40,818 bases of DNA from an uncultured Paracoccaceae bacterium (GCA_937863185.1 CALMEG010000117.1:1-40818), one strand, 5' to 3'. Shown: positions 29,662-37,324, counted from the stretch's first letter. The notes: generated by a model from the sequence alone, not told the origin. Translations and numbers: made by a program.

Positions 29662-29934
29662 ATGAATATTTCCCGAAGCGAACAACGTGCGCTGCACGTT
29701 CTGGCCCTGGGGGGCCGCATCCTGCATGAACGCGGCGCAGGCCGCAAAATCGTCGATGTCACCTGCGTGACGCGCGAAGGGATGATCCTTGACGATTGCG
29801 ACCTGAGGACATTTCAAAGCCTTCGCCGAAAACGGCTGATCGAATCCCGCAACGGCGCGCCTTACACGATTTCCTATCGCGGGCGGCGCTCGGTCCGGGC
29901 ACAGCTTGACAATCAAGGGGGAACGAAATGCTGA
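29662..29934 (+). CDS. topAI: TopAI/YjhX family toxin
   Basis: The 90 residues (MNISRSEQRALHVLALGGRILHERG...REGMILDDC...LRRKRLIESRNGAPYTISYRG) closely follow the YjhX (UPF0386) family. E. coli TopAI binds and inhibits DNA topoisomerase I. ATG 29662 was chosen because the family begins here; the frame runs upstream only from a GTG. The ribosome site is weak. The end overlaps the next gene (ATGCTGA), a GNAT protein in the position of YjhQ, the E. coli antitoxin. Family assignment is strong by sequence; toxicity in this organism is untested. Confidence 0.88.
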   Translation: MNISRSEQRALHVLALGGRILHERGAGRKIVDVTCVTREGMILDDCDLRTFQSLRRKRLIESRNGAPYTISYRGRRSVRAQLDNQGGTKC

Positions 29935-30425
29935 CGATCCGACCTGAAACCGCGGCCGACCATGGCGCGATCGCCGATGTCGTCGACACGGCATTCCGCA
30001 CCGCACCCCATTCCGGCGGGAACGAGGCGCGCATCGTTGCGGCGTTGCGCGCCGCCGATGCGCTGACGCTGTCGCTGGTGGCGCAGGGGGAAGGGCGGAT
30101 CCTCGGCCATGTCGCCGCCTCATCGGCCGAGGTGGGCGGAGAGGCGGGCTGGGCACTGATCGGCCCGCTTGCGGTTCTGCCCGACAGGCAACGCCAGGGG
30201 GTCGGCTCGGCGCTGATGCGGGCAGCACTCGGGCAGTTGCGCGGGGCGTTTCGCGGCGTGGTTCTGGTGGGCGACCCGGCCTATTACGGCCGCTTCGGGT
30301 TCCGCGCCCTGCCCGGCCTGACCCTTTCGGGCGTGCCCGATGAGGCCGTGCAGGCCCTTGTCTTTCACGGCCGCCCGCCACAGGGCGAGATCGCGCATCA
30401 CGCGGCATTCGGCATCGCCCCCTGA
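29928..30425 (+). CDS. yjhQ: GNAT N-acetyltransferase, YjhQ-like (probable antitoxin)
   Basis: This is a GNAT-fold protein of 165 residues (MLTIRPETAADHGAIADVVDTAFRT). The acetyl-CoA loop lies in LAVLPDRQRQGVGSALMRAAL, and GDPAYYGRFGFRAL is the YhbS/YjhQ-type signature. Its ATG lies inside the end of topAI, with AAGGGGGAA upstream, so the two are coupled. In E. coli, YjhQ neutralises TopAI; pairing and order here are the same. A free-standing acetyltransferase role cannot be excluded. Confidence 0.82.
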   Translation: MLTIRPETAADHGAIADVVDTAFRTAPHSGGNEARIVAALRAADALTLSLVAQGEGRILGHVAASSAEVGGEAGWALIGPLAVLPDRQRQGVGSALMRAALGQLRGAFRGVVLVGDPAYYGRFGFRALPGLTLSGVPDEAVQALVFHGRPPQGEIAHHAAFGIAP

Positions 30426-30470
30426 CATCGACACCCCTGCCCCGCATGCCCGTACCATGAAGGTGCGACC

Positions 30471-30517
30471 TTGCGGGACAGGGAACGGTGCGGTAACAAT
30501 GAGAACATTTCATGAAC
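30471..30517 (+). promoter_or_regulatory. imuA promoter with LexA (SOS) box
   Basis: TTGCGG (30471-30476) and TAACAA (30494-30499) are 17 bp apart. GAAC-N7-GAAC (30503-30517) reads GTTC-N7-GTTC on the other strand, the established alphaproteobacterial LexA site, and covers the predicted start near 30506. LexA binding here would block transcription of the mutasome until DNA damage. Confidence 0.8.
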
Positions 30518-30542
30518 ATGCGAGTCGGAGATTCTGTGCCCC

Positions 30543-31217
30543 ATGCCCCGGATATACCGCCTTCGAAACGTCGCCCTGCCCGCCAGGGCTGGCCGTTACG
30601 CGGTAATGCCCGGGCGCGCGATGCTTTCAGAGGTCTTTGCGCTCACGCCCGGCGACGGGGCCGCCTCGGGCTTTGTTCTGGCACAACTTCCACGCGGTCC
30701 CGCGCCGCTTTTATGGGTGCAGGACCGCGTGTCGCGGCAGGAGGCAGGGCGGCCCTATCTGCCCGGCCTCGGTCTGCCGGGCCCCATCCTGCGGGTGGAT
30801 GTGGCGCGCGCGGCCGATGTACTCAGCGCGGCCGAAGACGGGCTGCACTGCACCGCGCTTTCGGCCGTGGTGGCCGAAATCTGGGGCGATCCCCCGGCAC
30901 TGAGCTTCACCGCCAGCAAGCGCCTGGCGCTGCGCGCCGAGGCATCCGGCCTGCCCTGCTGGCTGATCCGGCGCGGCGCCAGCCCCGATCTCAGCGCGGC
31001 GCGCGAACGCTGGCGCGTGGTCTCCCTGCCATCGGCGCCCCATCCCGACGATCCGGCCGCACCGGGCGCACCACGCTGGCGGGCGGAACTGTTCCGCGCC
31101 CGCGACAGGCGTCCCGGAACATGGGTAATGTGTTATGACCCGGCGACGGATCGTGTCGATCTTTCTGCCCCATTTGCCGATGGAGCTTTGGCAAAAGCAG
31201 GCCACGCAGGCGGGTGA
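30543..31217 (+). CDS. imuA: ImuA, mutasome protein
   Basis: This is a RecA/SulA-like accessory protein of damage-induced mutagenesis that works with ImuB and DnaE2. It has 224 residues from ATG 30543 (MPRIYRLRNVALPARAGRYAVMPGRAMLSEVFALTPGDGAASGFVLAQL). The VLWVQDR-like block (PLLWVQDRVSRQEAGRPYLPGL) and the WRVVSLPSAPHP region are typical of alphaproteobacterial ImuA. It has a LexA box upstream. Its 3' end overlaps imuB by 83 nt, unusually long for this pair, with both frames carrying family sequence. Confidence 0.87.
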   Translation: MPRIYRLRNVALPARAGRYAVMPGRAMLSEVFALTPGDGAASGFVLAQLPRGPAPLLWVQDRVSRQEAGRPYLPGLGLPGPILRVDVARAADVLSAAEDGLHCTALSAVVAEIWGDPPALSFTASKRLALRAEASGLPCWLIRRGASPDLSAARERWRVVSLPSAPHPDDPAAPGAPRWRAELFRARDRRPGTWVMCYDPATDRVDLSAPFADGALAKAGHAGG

Positions 31218-32652
31218 TCCGCCCCCCCAAGAGGTGCCCGTGGCGCTGCGTACCGAAGGCCCGCACGGCCCCGTCATCCATGCCACGAACAGGGCCGCCC
31301 GGCTGGCGGGCGTGCGCGAAGGCGCGCGCGTGACGGACATGCAGGCGCTTTGCCCCGGATTGCGGGTCGAACACGCCGACCCAGAGGGCGATTCCCGGCT
31401 GCTTGCGCGGCTGAACCTGTGGATGCGGCGCTGGTGCCCCTGGAGCGCGGTCGACGGCACGAACGGGCTGGTTCTGGACACGACCGGCGCCGACCATCTG
31501 TGGGGGGGCGAGGCCGCGATGCTGGTGGATATGGAAACCCGCCTGTCCCGCCTTGGATTTTCGGCGCAGCTTGCCCTCGCGCCCACTTGGGGCGCAGCAT
31601 GGGCGCTCGCGCGGTTTGGTCCGGTGCGCGCCATCTGCCATGACACGGCCGACCTGGCCCCCCTGCCCGTCGCCGCGCTGCGCCTGCACGGGGACACCGC
31701 GTTGCTGCTGCACCGGTTGGGCCTGAAATGCGTGGGCGACCTGGCCGCGATGCCGCGCCTGTCGCTGGCGCGACGGTTCTCGCGCGCGAAGCTGGACGCA
31801 AATCCGCTGCTGCGTCTCGATCAGGCGACGGGACGCATGGGCGAACCGCTGGCCCCGCCCGATGCGCCCCCCTCGTTTCGCGCCATTGCCCGGCTGGCCG
31901 AGCCGATCATGGACCCCGCGCACCACCTGCCCGCCCTGTGCCACGACCTCTGCGCCCGGCTTGAAGCCGCCGGACAGGGCGCAAGGCGCCTGTCACTTTG
32001 CGTCTACCGCACAGACGGAGAACGGCGCCGGATCGAGGTCTCGACCGCCGCACCAAGCCGTGACCCCGCACATTTGCACAGCCTTTTCCGCGACCGGCTG
32101 GAACGGATCGACCCCGGCTTTGGCTTCGACCTGATCACGCTCGAGGCGCCGGGGGCAGAGCTACTGGACCGGACGCAGCCCATGCTGGGTGGACGGAAGG
32201 ATGCCGCGCTGGAACTGCCGCGCCTGATCGACCGGCTGACCGCCCGTTTCGGCGCACGCGCACTTTCGCGCCCTGCAGCCCGGCAAAGCCACATCCCCGA
32301 ACGGGCAGAGGTCACGGCCCCGCTGCTGGCCCCCCCCCAGGATAGCCCGCCCCTACCGAACCGCCCCGCACGGCTGCTGGATCATCCCGAGGAAATCCGC
32401 GTGCTATACGCGGTTCCCGAAGGGCCGCCGGCGCAATTCGTCTGGCGCAGACAGACCCACCGGGTGGCGCGCTATCAGGGCCCCGAACGGATCGCACCGG
32501 AATGGTGGCAGGACCGCCCCGGCACCCGCCTGCGCGATTACTTCATGGTCGAGGATCATGACGGTCGGCGGCTGTGGCTTTACCGAGAGGGGTTGCCTGC
32601 CGACGGGCGCGGCGGCCCTCCGCGCTGGTTCCTGCACGGGATGTTCTTCTGA
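31135..32652 (+). CDS. imuB: ImuB, catalytically inactive Y-family polymerase
   Basis: This is the mutasome hub, which binds the beta clamp, ImuA and DnaE2. It has 505 residues. The Y-family fold is recognisable (HATNRAARLAGVREGARVTDMQALCPGL, WCPWSAVDGTNGLVLDTTGADHLWGGEAAML, LKCVGDLAAMPRLSLARRFS). The N-terminal motif reads SIFLPHLPMELW instead of the metal-binding DxDxFF, and the second acidic motif is replaced, as known for ImuB. It therefore should not polymerise DNA. The TGA shares a base with the dnaE2 ATG. Confidence 0.93.
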   Translation: MTRRRIVSIFLPHLPMELWQKQATQAGDPPPQEVPVALRTEGPHGPVIHATNRAARLAGVREGARVTDMQALCPGLRVEHADPEGDSRLLARLNLWMRRWCPWSAVDGTNGLVLDTTGADHLWGGEAAMLVDMETRLSRLGFSAQLALAPTWGAAWALARFGPVRAICHDTADLAPLPVAALRLHGDTALLLHRLGLKCVGDLAAMPRLSLARRFSRAKLDANPLLRLDQATGRMGEPLAPPDAPPSFRAIARLAEPIMDPAHHLPALCHDLCARLEAAGQGARRLSLCVYRTDGERRRIEVSTAAPSRDPAHLHSLFRDRLERIDPGFGFDLITLEAPGAELLDRTQPMLGGRKDAALELPRLIDRLTARFGARALSRPAARQSHIPERAEVTAPLLAPPQDSPPLPNRPARLLDHPEEIRVLYAVPEGPPAQFVWRRQTHRVARYQGPERIAPEWWQDRPGTRLRDYFMVEDHDGRRLWLYREGLPADGRGGPPRWFLHGMFF

Positions 32653-35600
32653 TGCCCGAGATGGACAACCACCGCCCCCGCCGCAGCCTGACCGAAACGC
32701 TGCCCCCCAATCCGCGCGCGCCTTTCGTAGAGCTGGGCGTCAGCAGTTGCTTTTCCTTTCTGCGGGGGGCCTCGGATGCCGTGGATCTGGCATCCGAGGC
32801 CCACGCCCACGGGTATGACACGCTCGGCATTGCCGACCTGAACACGATGGCGGGCGTCGTGCGGCTGCATTGCGAAGCCCTGAAGGCCGGGTTGCGCCCG
32901 GTGATCGGCTGCCGCCTGCAATTGCAAAGCGGCGAGGAGTTCCTGGCCTATCCGCGCGACCGGGCGGCCTATGGCCGGCTTTGCGCGCTGCTGACCAAGG
33001 GTAAGATGCATGACGCGCAGGGCACATGGCAAGCCAAGGGGCGCTGCGACATCTCGCTGGAGGATCTGGCCGCCCATGCCGAGGGGGTGGAGCTGATCGT
33101 GCTACCCGGCGATGATCTGCCCCACCGCCTGCCCGGCCTGCTGCGCCGCCTGCCCACGCTGCGCCATATCGCGGCAAGTTATCTCTATCGGGGGGACGAC
33201 CGGGCGCGGATCAACCGGCTGGACCGGCTGGCGCGCACCCACGGGATCGGCATCCTCGCCACGAACGACGTGCATTACCATGCCCCCGAACGTCGCCCCT
33301 TGCAGGATGTGATGACCTGCATCCGCCAAAAGACAACCATCGCCAAGGCCGGGTTCCTGCTGCATGCCAATGCCGAACGGCACCTGAAATCGCCCGAAGA
33401 GATGTGCCGCCTGTTCGCGGACTGGCCCCATGCGATCACCGCCACCCGCGCGGTGGCCGACATGTGCCGCTTTGACCTGCGCGAACTGGCCTATCACTAC
33501 CCGAACGAGACCATCCCGCCGGGCGAAACCCCGCAAAGCCAGCTGGAAAAGTTGACATGGGCCGGCGCGGCCACGCGCTATCCCGAAGGCCTGCCCGAAA
33601 AGGTGCGCGCCACGCTTGTCAAAGAGCTTGCGATGATCGCGCAGAAGAAGATCCCGCAATATTTCCTGACCATCCACGAAATCGTCCAGTTCGCACGCGG
33701 CGCGGGCATCCTGTGTCAGGGGCGCGGCTCGGCCGCCAATTCGGCGGTGTGCTATGTGCTGGGGATCACCTCGGTCGACCCCGCGCAACACGAGCTTTTG
33801 TTCGAACGGTTCATCAGCGAAGAACGCGATGAACCGCCCGATATCGACGTGGATTTCGAGCACGAACGGCGCGAAGAGGTGATCCAGCACATCTATCGCA
33901 AATACGGCCGCCATCGCGCGGGCCTGTGTGCCACCGTGATCCATTACCGCCCCCGCTCGGCCATCCGCGAGGTCGGAAAGGCCATGGGCCTGTCCGAGGA
34001 CGTGACCTCGGCCCTGGCCAGGACCGTCTGGGGAAGCCATGGCCGCGAGATGGGGCAGGCCAATGTGAACGAGGCCGGGCTGGACCTGTCCGATCCGGTG
34101 CTGAAACGCGCGATCGTGTTGGCCGAACAGATGATCGGCATGCCGCGGCACCTGTCCCAGCATGTCGGCGGCTTCATTCTGACCGAAGGGCATCTGAGCG
34201 AAAGCGTGCCGATCGGCAACGGCGCCATGCCCGAGCGCAGCTTCATCGAATGGGACAAGGACGACATAGACGAGCTGCGCATCCTCAAGGTCGATGTGCT
34301 GGCGCTTGGTATGCTGACCTGCATCCGAAAATGCCTTGCACTCTTGCGCGTGCATCACGGGATCAAGCACGATCTGGCCTCGATCCCGCAGGGGGATGAG
34401 GCGGTCTACGACATGCTTTGCCGGGGCGATAGCGTGGGGGTCTTTCAGGTGGAAAGCCGCGCACAGATGAACATGCTGCCGCGCCTGAAGCCGCGCGTGT
34501 TCTACGATCTGGTGATCGAGGTCGCCATCGTCCGGCCCGGCCCGATCCAGGGCGACATGGTCCACCCCTATCTGCGCCGCCGCAACGGGCAGGAACCCGA
34601 GGATTATCCCGCCCCTGCGCCCCCGCATGATCCGGACGAGTTGCGCAACATCCTTGGCCGCACCAAGGGCGTTCCGATCTTTCAGGAACAGGCCATGAAG
34701 ATCGCGATCGAGGCCGCCCGCTTCAGTCCCGCCGAAGCCAACGAGTTGCGCAAGGCGATGGCCACCTTCCGCTCGCGCGGCACGATCCACAAGCTGGAGG
34801 AGAAGATGGTCGGGCGCATGGTCGAGCGCGGCTACGACCCCGAATTCGCGGCACGCTGCTTCAACCAGATCAAGGGTTTCGGGGAATACGGGTTTCCCGA
34901 AAGCCACGCCGCCAGCTTTGCGCTTCTGGTCTATGTCTCAAGCTGGCTAAAATGCCATTATCCGGCGGCCTTCGCCGCGGCGCTTCTGAATTCCCAGCCG
35001 ATGGGGTTCTATGCGCCCGCCCAGATCGTGCGCGATGCGCGCGAACATGGGGTCGAGGTGCGCGCGCCCGATGTGAACTTCAGCGAATGGGACAATACGC
35101 TTGAACCGGCAGGCACCGGATGGGCGCTGCGGTTGGGGCTGCGTCAGGTCGACGGGATGCAGGCCGCGCGTGCCCATGCCATCATCGCCGCGCGGGATCG
35201 GCCCTACCGCGACCTTCAGGATATCCGGACACGGGCCGGGGTGGATGCGGGTTCTCTTCACCGGCTTGCCGCGGCAGATGCCTGCCGTTCGCTATCGCTC
35301 GATCGGCGCGCCGCGCTGTGGCAGGCGCATGCGCTCAGGGACACGCCCGACCTGCCGCTGTTCCGCAAAACGCAGGACGAGGGCGACGAACCGCCGGCCC
35401 TCCTGCCCGCCATGCCGGTCTGCGAGCAGGTGGTGGCCGATTACCAGACGCTCCGCCTGTCGCTGAAGGCACATCCGATATCCTTCCTGCGTGCCAGCAT
35501 GACACGGCAGGGCTACCGCCCGGCCCGTGATCTGGTCAGCCTGCGCAACCACGCGCATGTGCGGCTGGCCGGGATTGTGCTGATCCGCCAGCGTCCCGGC

Positions 35601-35930
35601 AGCGCCAAGGGCGTGTGCTTCATCACACTCGAGGACGAAACCGGCATCGCCAATCTGGTGGTCTGGCCCAAGGTGATGGCACGGTTTCGCAAGACGATCA
35701 TGACCGCACGGCTGATGGATGTGCGGGGCTATGTCCAGCGTGACGGCGATGTGATCCATGTGGTGGTGCGCGCGCTTTGCGATCGCAGCGATGCGCTGTG
35801 GCGGCTGGCCGATGATCCGTTGCCCGTCCAGACCGCCCGCGCCGACCACCTTGCCCGTTCGGCACAGCCCCCCGCGCATCGCCATCCCCGCAATGTTCGG
35901 ATCATCCCGAAATCGCGCGACTTCCACTGA
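32652..35930 (+). CDS. dnaE2: Error-prone DNA polymerase DnaE2
   Basis: This C-family polymerase is used for translesion synthesis in the SOS response. ATG 32652 (MPEMDNHRPRRSL) overlaps the imuB stop (TGATG) and gives 1092 residues, the normal length; the extra 26 codons upstream lie inside imuB. An N-terminal PHP domain (FVELGVSSCFSFLRGASDAVDLASEA) is followed by the polymerase core with PDIDVDF at 396-402 (catalytic Asp399 and Asp401). A helix-hairpin-helix region and a C-terminal OB fold (VRLAGIVLIRQRPGSAKGVCFITLEDETGIANLVVWP) complete it. Confidence 0.96.
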   Translation: MPEMDNHRPRRSLTETLPPNPRAPFVELGVSSCFSFLRGASDAVDLASEAHAHGYDTLGIADLNTMAGVVRLHCEALKAGLRPVIGCRLQLQSGEEFLAYPRDRAAYGRLCALLTKGKMHDAQGTWQAKGRCDISLEDLAAHAEGVELIVLPGDDLPHRLPGLLRRLPTLRHIAASYLYRGDDRARINRLDRLARTHGIGILATNDVHYHAPERRPLQDVMTCIRQKTTIAKAGFLLHANAERHLKSPEEMCRLFADWPHAITATRAVADMCRFDLRELAYHYPNETIPPGETPQSQLEKLTWAGAATRYPEGLPEKVRATLVKELAMIAQKKIPQYFLTIHEIVQFARGAGILCQGRGSAANSAVCYVLGITSVDPAQHELLFERFISEERDEPPDIDVDFEHERREEVIQHIYRKYGRHRAGLCATVIHYRPRSAIREVGKAMGLSEDVTSALARTVWGSHGREMGQANVNEAGLDLSDPVLKRAIVLAEQMIGMPRHLSQHVGGFILTEGHLSESVPIGNGAMPERSFIEWDKDDIDELRILKVDVLALGMLTCIRKCLALLRVHHGIKHDLASIPQGDEAVYDMLCRGDSVGVFQVESRAQMNMLPRLKPRVFYDLVIEVAIVRPGPIQGDMVHPYLRRRNGQEPEDYPAPAPPHDPDELRNILGRTKGVPIFQEQAMKIAIEAARFSPAEANELRKAMATFRSRGTIHKLEEKMVGRMVERGYDPEFAARCFNQIKGFGEYGFPESHAASFALLVYVSSWLKCHYPAAFAAALLNSQPMGFYAPAQIVRDAREHGVEVRAPDVNFSEWDNTLEPAGTGWALRLGLRQVDGMQAARAHAIIAARDRPYRDLQDIRTRAGVDAGSLHRLAAADACRSLSLDRRAALWQAHALRDTPDLPLFRKTQDEGDEPPALLPAMPVCEQVVADYQTLRLSLKAHPISFLRASMTRQGYRPARDLVSLRNHAHVRLAGIVLIRQRPGSAKGVCFITLEDETGIANLVVWPKVMARFRKTIMTARLMDVRGYVQRDGDVIHVVVRALCDRSDALWRLADDPLPVQTARADHLARSAQPPAHRHPRNVRIIPKSRDFH

Positions 35931-36049
35931 AGCTTCGGGGCAGCGATTCCCCCCTCCCGCGCGGCCCTCTGGTCCGCGCAGGACGCGATTTCCCGCATCC
36001 GCAAAGGATATGCGGCGGTTTGTCGCATGCCGGTTTCCTGACTCACCGA

Positions 36050-36144
36050 CTGCCAATTTGGCAGCCGGCGACATGTCGACGGAAAGGATTTTTCCGCTTG
36101 CCGCATCGCGGCGTGCCAATTTGGCAGGTTGAAATCCTGCCAAA
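36050..36144 (+). promoter_or_regulatory. Repeated TGCCAA-N-TTGGCA palindromes upstream of the Met-rich/cytochrome/molybdoenzyme genes
   Basis: Two identical 13-mers, TGCCAATTTGGCA, lie at 36051-36063 and 36114-36126; the first extends to a 15-bp palindrome. Their centres are 63 bp apart, six turns of B-DNA. A fifth half-site TGCCAA (36138-36143) forms a 9-bp inverted repeat with the second palindrome (36120-36128 with 36136-36144). AT-rich sequence typical of a start region follows at 36160-36182. I do not recognise the regulator. The 325-bp gap 35931-36255 holds these sites, and I see no gene in it. Confidence 0.65.
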
Positions 36145-36255
36145 ATACCCAGCAACATACTGTTATTAAATAATTTTTTAACATCGTCGCACATCGGATG
36201 CTATTGTTTGCTTGCTCCGCCTCCACATCGGAGCCGATCAAAGAGGGGGCCGAAC

Positions 36256-36564
36256 GTGATCCGTGAATTCGCTTTGAAAGGGACCGCCGCAGTAATTGCG
36301 ATGGCACTTTGCGTAACGAGCGCCGCGGCGGAAAAGACGAGCTTCATTGCCGGGACGGCCCCCTCGGCCCGCCCCGCAGAGGCGCCGCAGATCACGGTTT
36401 TCACGCCCGCGCCGGAATGGCGCGCGCAGGCGCTGCACGGCGTCGCGCAGCCCTATCCGCCCAGCCTGTCCTGGCTGGACGATCAGGGGGCCTGGTTCAC
36501 CCCGTTCATCCATCCCGGCATGACCGGGCCTTACGACATTCGCGGCTGGCACAGCCCGCAATAG
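36256..36564 (+). CDS. Small exported protein of unknown function
   Basis: The 102 residues start at GTG 36256, which follows AGAGGGGG with good spacing; an in-frame ATG at 36208 lies in sequence without a ribosome site. Residues 1-25 (MIREFALKGTAAVIAMALCVTSAAA) are a signal peptide. The mature part of about 77 residues is rich in Pro, Trp and aromatics (PEWRAQALHG, PPSLSWLDDQGAWFTPFIHPGMTGPYDIRGWH) and has no Cys. I recognise no family. It is the first gene after the palindromic control region and precedes the Met-rich gene, so it probably belongs to the same system. Confidence 0.65.
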   Translation: MIREFALKGTAAVIAMALCVTSAAAEKTSFIAGTAPSARPAEAPQITVFTPAPEWRAQALHGVAQPYPPSLSWLDDQGAWFTPFIHPGMTGPYDIRGWHSPQ

Positions 36565-36595
36565 GCGGGGCCGTGCCTCGCCGCACCCCCCCGCG

Positions 36596-36735
36596 GCAGA
36601 AATCCGGGGAGAGCCGGGGAACAAGCGTGTGACCGAGGCCCGGCCCCCCCGCAGCCACCAAAGGAGCAGAGATCCGGAGAGACCCGGGAAACAGGCGTGG
36701 GCCGGAGCCCCGGCCACGCAACATCAACAAGGAGT
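36596..36735 (+). repeat. Tandem duplication of a 70-bp unit carrying a ribosome-site-like segment
   Basis: Bases 36596-36645 and 36666-36715 agree at 41 of 50 positions and are offset by exactly 70 bp. The last 20 bp of each unit are more diverged but both end in an AAGGAG-like sequence (about 36660 and 36730). The second unit supplies the ribosome site of the Met-rich gene. The first is followed by no start codon. This looks like an old duplication of the leader, possibly a remnant of a lost gene copy. Confidence 0.75.
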
Positions 36736-36743
36736 CGAGAGAC

Positions 36744-37274
36744 ATGATGAAAGCGATCAAGGGAGCCGTTGCCGTCGCCGTGAGCGCCGCTGCTCTGGCC
36801 ACGGCCGGCCATGCCGACAGCATGTCCGGGATGTCGGGCATGGATGGCATGTCGGGCATGGGCGGTATGTCGGGAATGTCCGGCATGGCCGGCATGTCGG
36901 GTATGGGCGGCATGTCGGGGATGTCCGGCAGCGGCACCTGCGTGCAATGGACCTACGCCCCCGCCATGCAAGGCATGAGCGGCATGTCGGGAATGTCCGG
37001 TATGGGTGGCATGTCCGGCATGGGCGGCATGTCGGGGATGTCCGGCATGGGCGGTATGTCCGGCATGGGCGGCATGTCGGGGATGTCCGGCATGGACGGC
37101 ATGTCGGGCATGTCCGGCATGGGCGGCATGTCGGGAATGTCCGGCATGGGTGGCATGTCCGGCATGGGCGGTATGTCGGGGATGTCCGGCATGGGCGGTA
37201 TATCCGGCATGGGCGGCATGTCGGGGATGTCCGGTATGGGCGATGGCTGGGTCTGCACCAGCTGGGCGCAGTAA
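36744..37274 (+). CDS. Exported methionine-rich M-x-G tripeptide repeat protein
   Basis: The 176 residues start at ATG 36744 (or 36747), with AGGAG upstream. Residues 1-24 are a signal peptide ending AGHA. The mature chain is 12 M-x-G triplets, a short spacer with C-x-x-W (CVQWTYAPA), 31 more triplets (one with Ile for Met), and a tail GWVCTSWAQ. That makes 42 Met in about 152 mature residues, with only two Cys, one in each non-repeat segment, and no His. Met-rich exported proteins are known as Cu(I)/Ag(I) binders or as oxidant scavengers repaired by methionine sulfoxide reductases. The lack of His argues somewhat against classical copper proteins. Neighbouring cytochrome and DmsA-like genes suggest a redox role. 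The function is inferred. Confidence 0.85.
   Translation: MMKAIKGAVAVAVSAAALATAGHADSMSGMSGMDGMSGMGGMSGMSGMAGMSGMGGMSGMSGSGTCVQWTYAPAMQGMSGMSGMSGMGGMSGMGGMSGMSGMGGMSGMGGMSGMSGMDGMSGMSGMGGMSGMSGMGGMSGMGGMSGMSGMGGISGMGGMSGMSGMGDGWVCTSWAQ
36822..37244 (+). repeat. 9-bp minisatellite encoding M-x-G
   Basis: The repeat is a run of 9-bp units, mostly ATG-TCC/TCG-GGC or ATG-GGC-GGC, in two blocks (36822-36929 and 36966-37244). A higher-order unit of five triplets (MSG MSG MGG MSG MGG) recurs in the second block, pointing to growth by duplication of 45-bp segments. Synonymous codon choice varies (TCC/TCG, GGC/GGT/GGG/GGA), so it is not a fresh expansion. The other frames are free of stops for long distances only because of this period. 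Confidence 0.9.
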
Positions 37275-37298
37275 GCCCCGGATCGCCCGTCAAAAACA

Positions 37299-37324
37299 GC
37301 CAGAGGCGGCTTGCCGCCTCTGGC
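37299..37324 (+). terminator. Strong hairpin between the Met-rich gene and the cytochrome gene
   Basis: An 11-bp perfect stem (37299-37309 with 37314-37324) closes a CTTG loop, 24 nt after the Met-rich stop and 24 nt before the cytochrome ATG. On the plus strand no U-run follows, so it more likely attenuates or protects the 3' end of the upstream mRNA. On the minus strand the same hairpin is followed by GTTTTTG and would terminate antisense transcription. Confidence 0.6.

Noticed and set aside
36051-36140. Sigma-54 promoter suggested by TTGGCA
   Set aside because: No GC dinucleotide at the required distance after the GG in either copy.
36166-36181. CtrA site (TTAA-N7-TTAA)
   Set aside because: The two TTAA are 8 bp apart rather than 7, in an AT-rich stretch where such matches are expected.
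36953-37258. Open frames opposite and beside the Met-rich gene (Pro/Met-rich and Ala/Cys-rich translations)
   Set aside because: They follow automatically from the 9-bp period, have no ribosome sites or signal peptides, and only the frame at 36744 has both.
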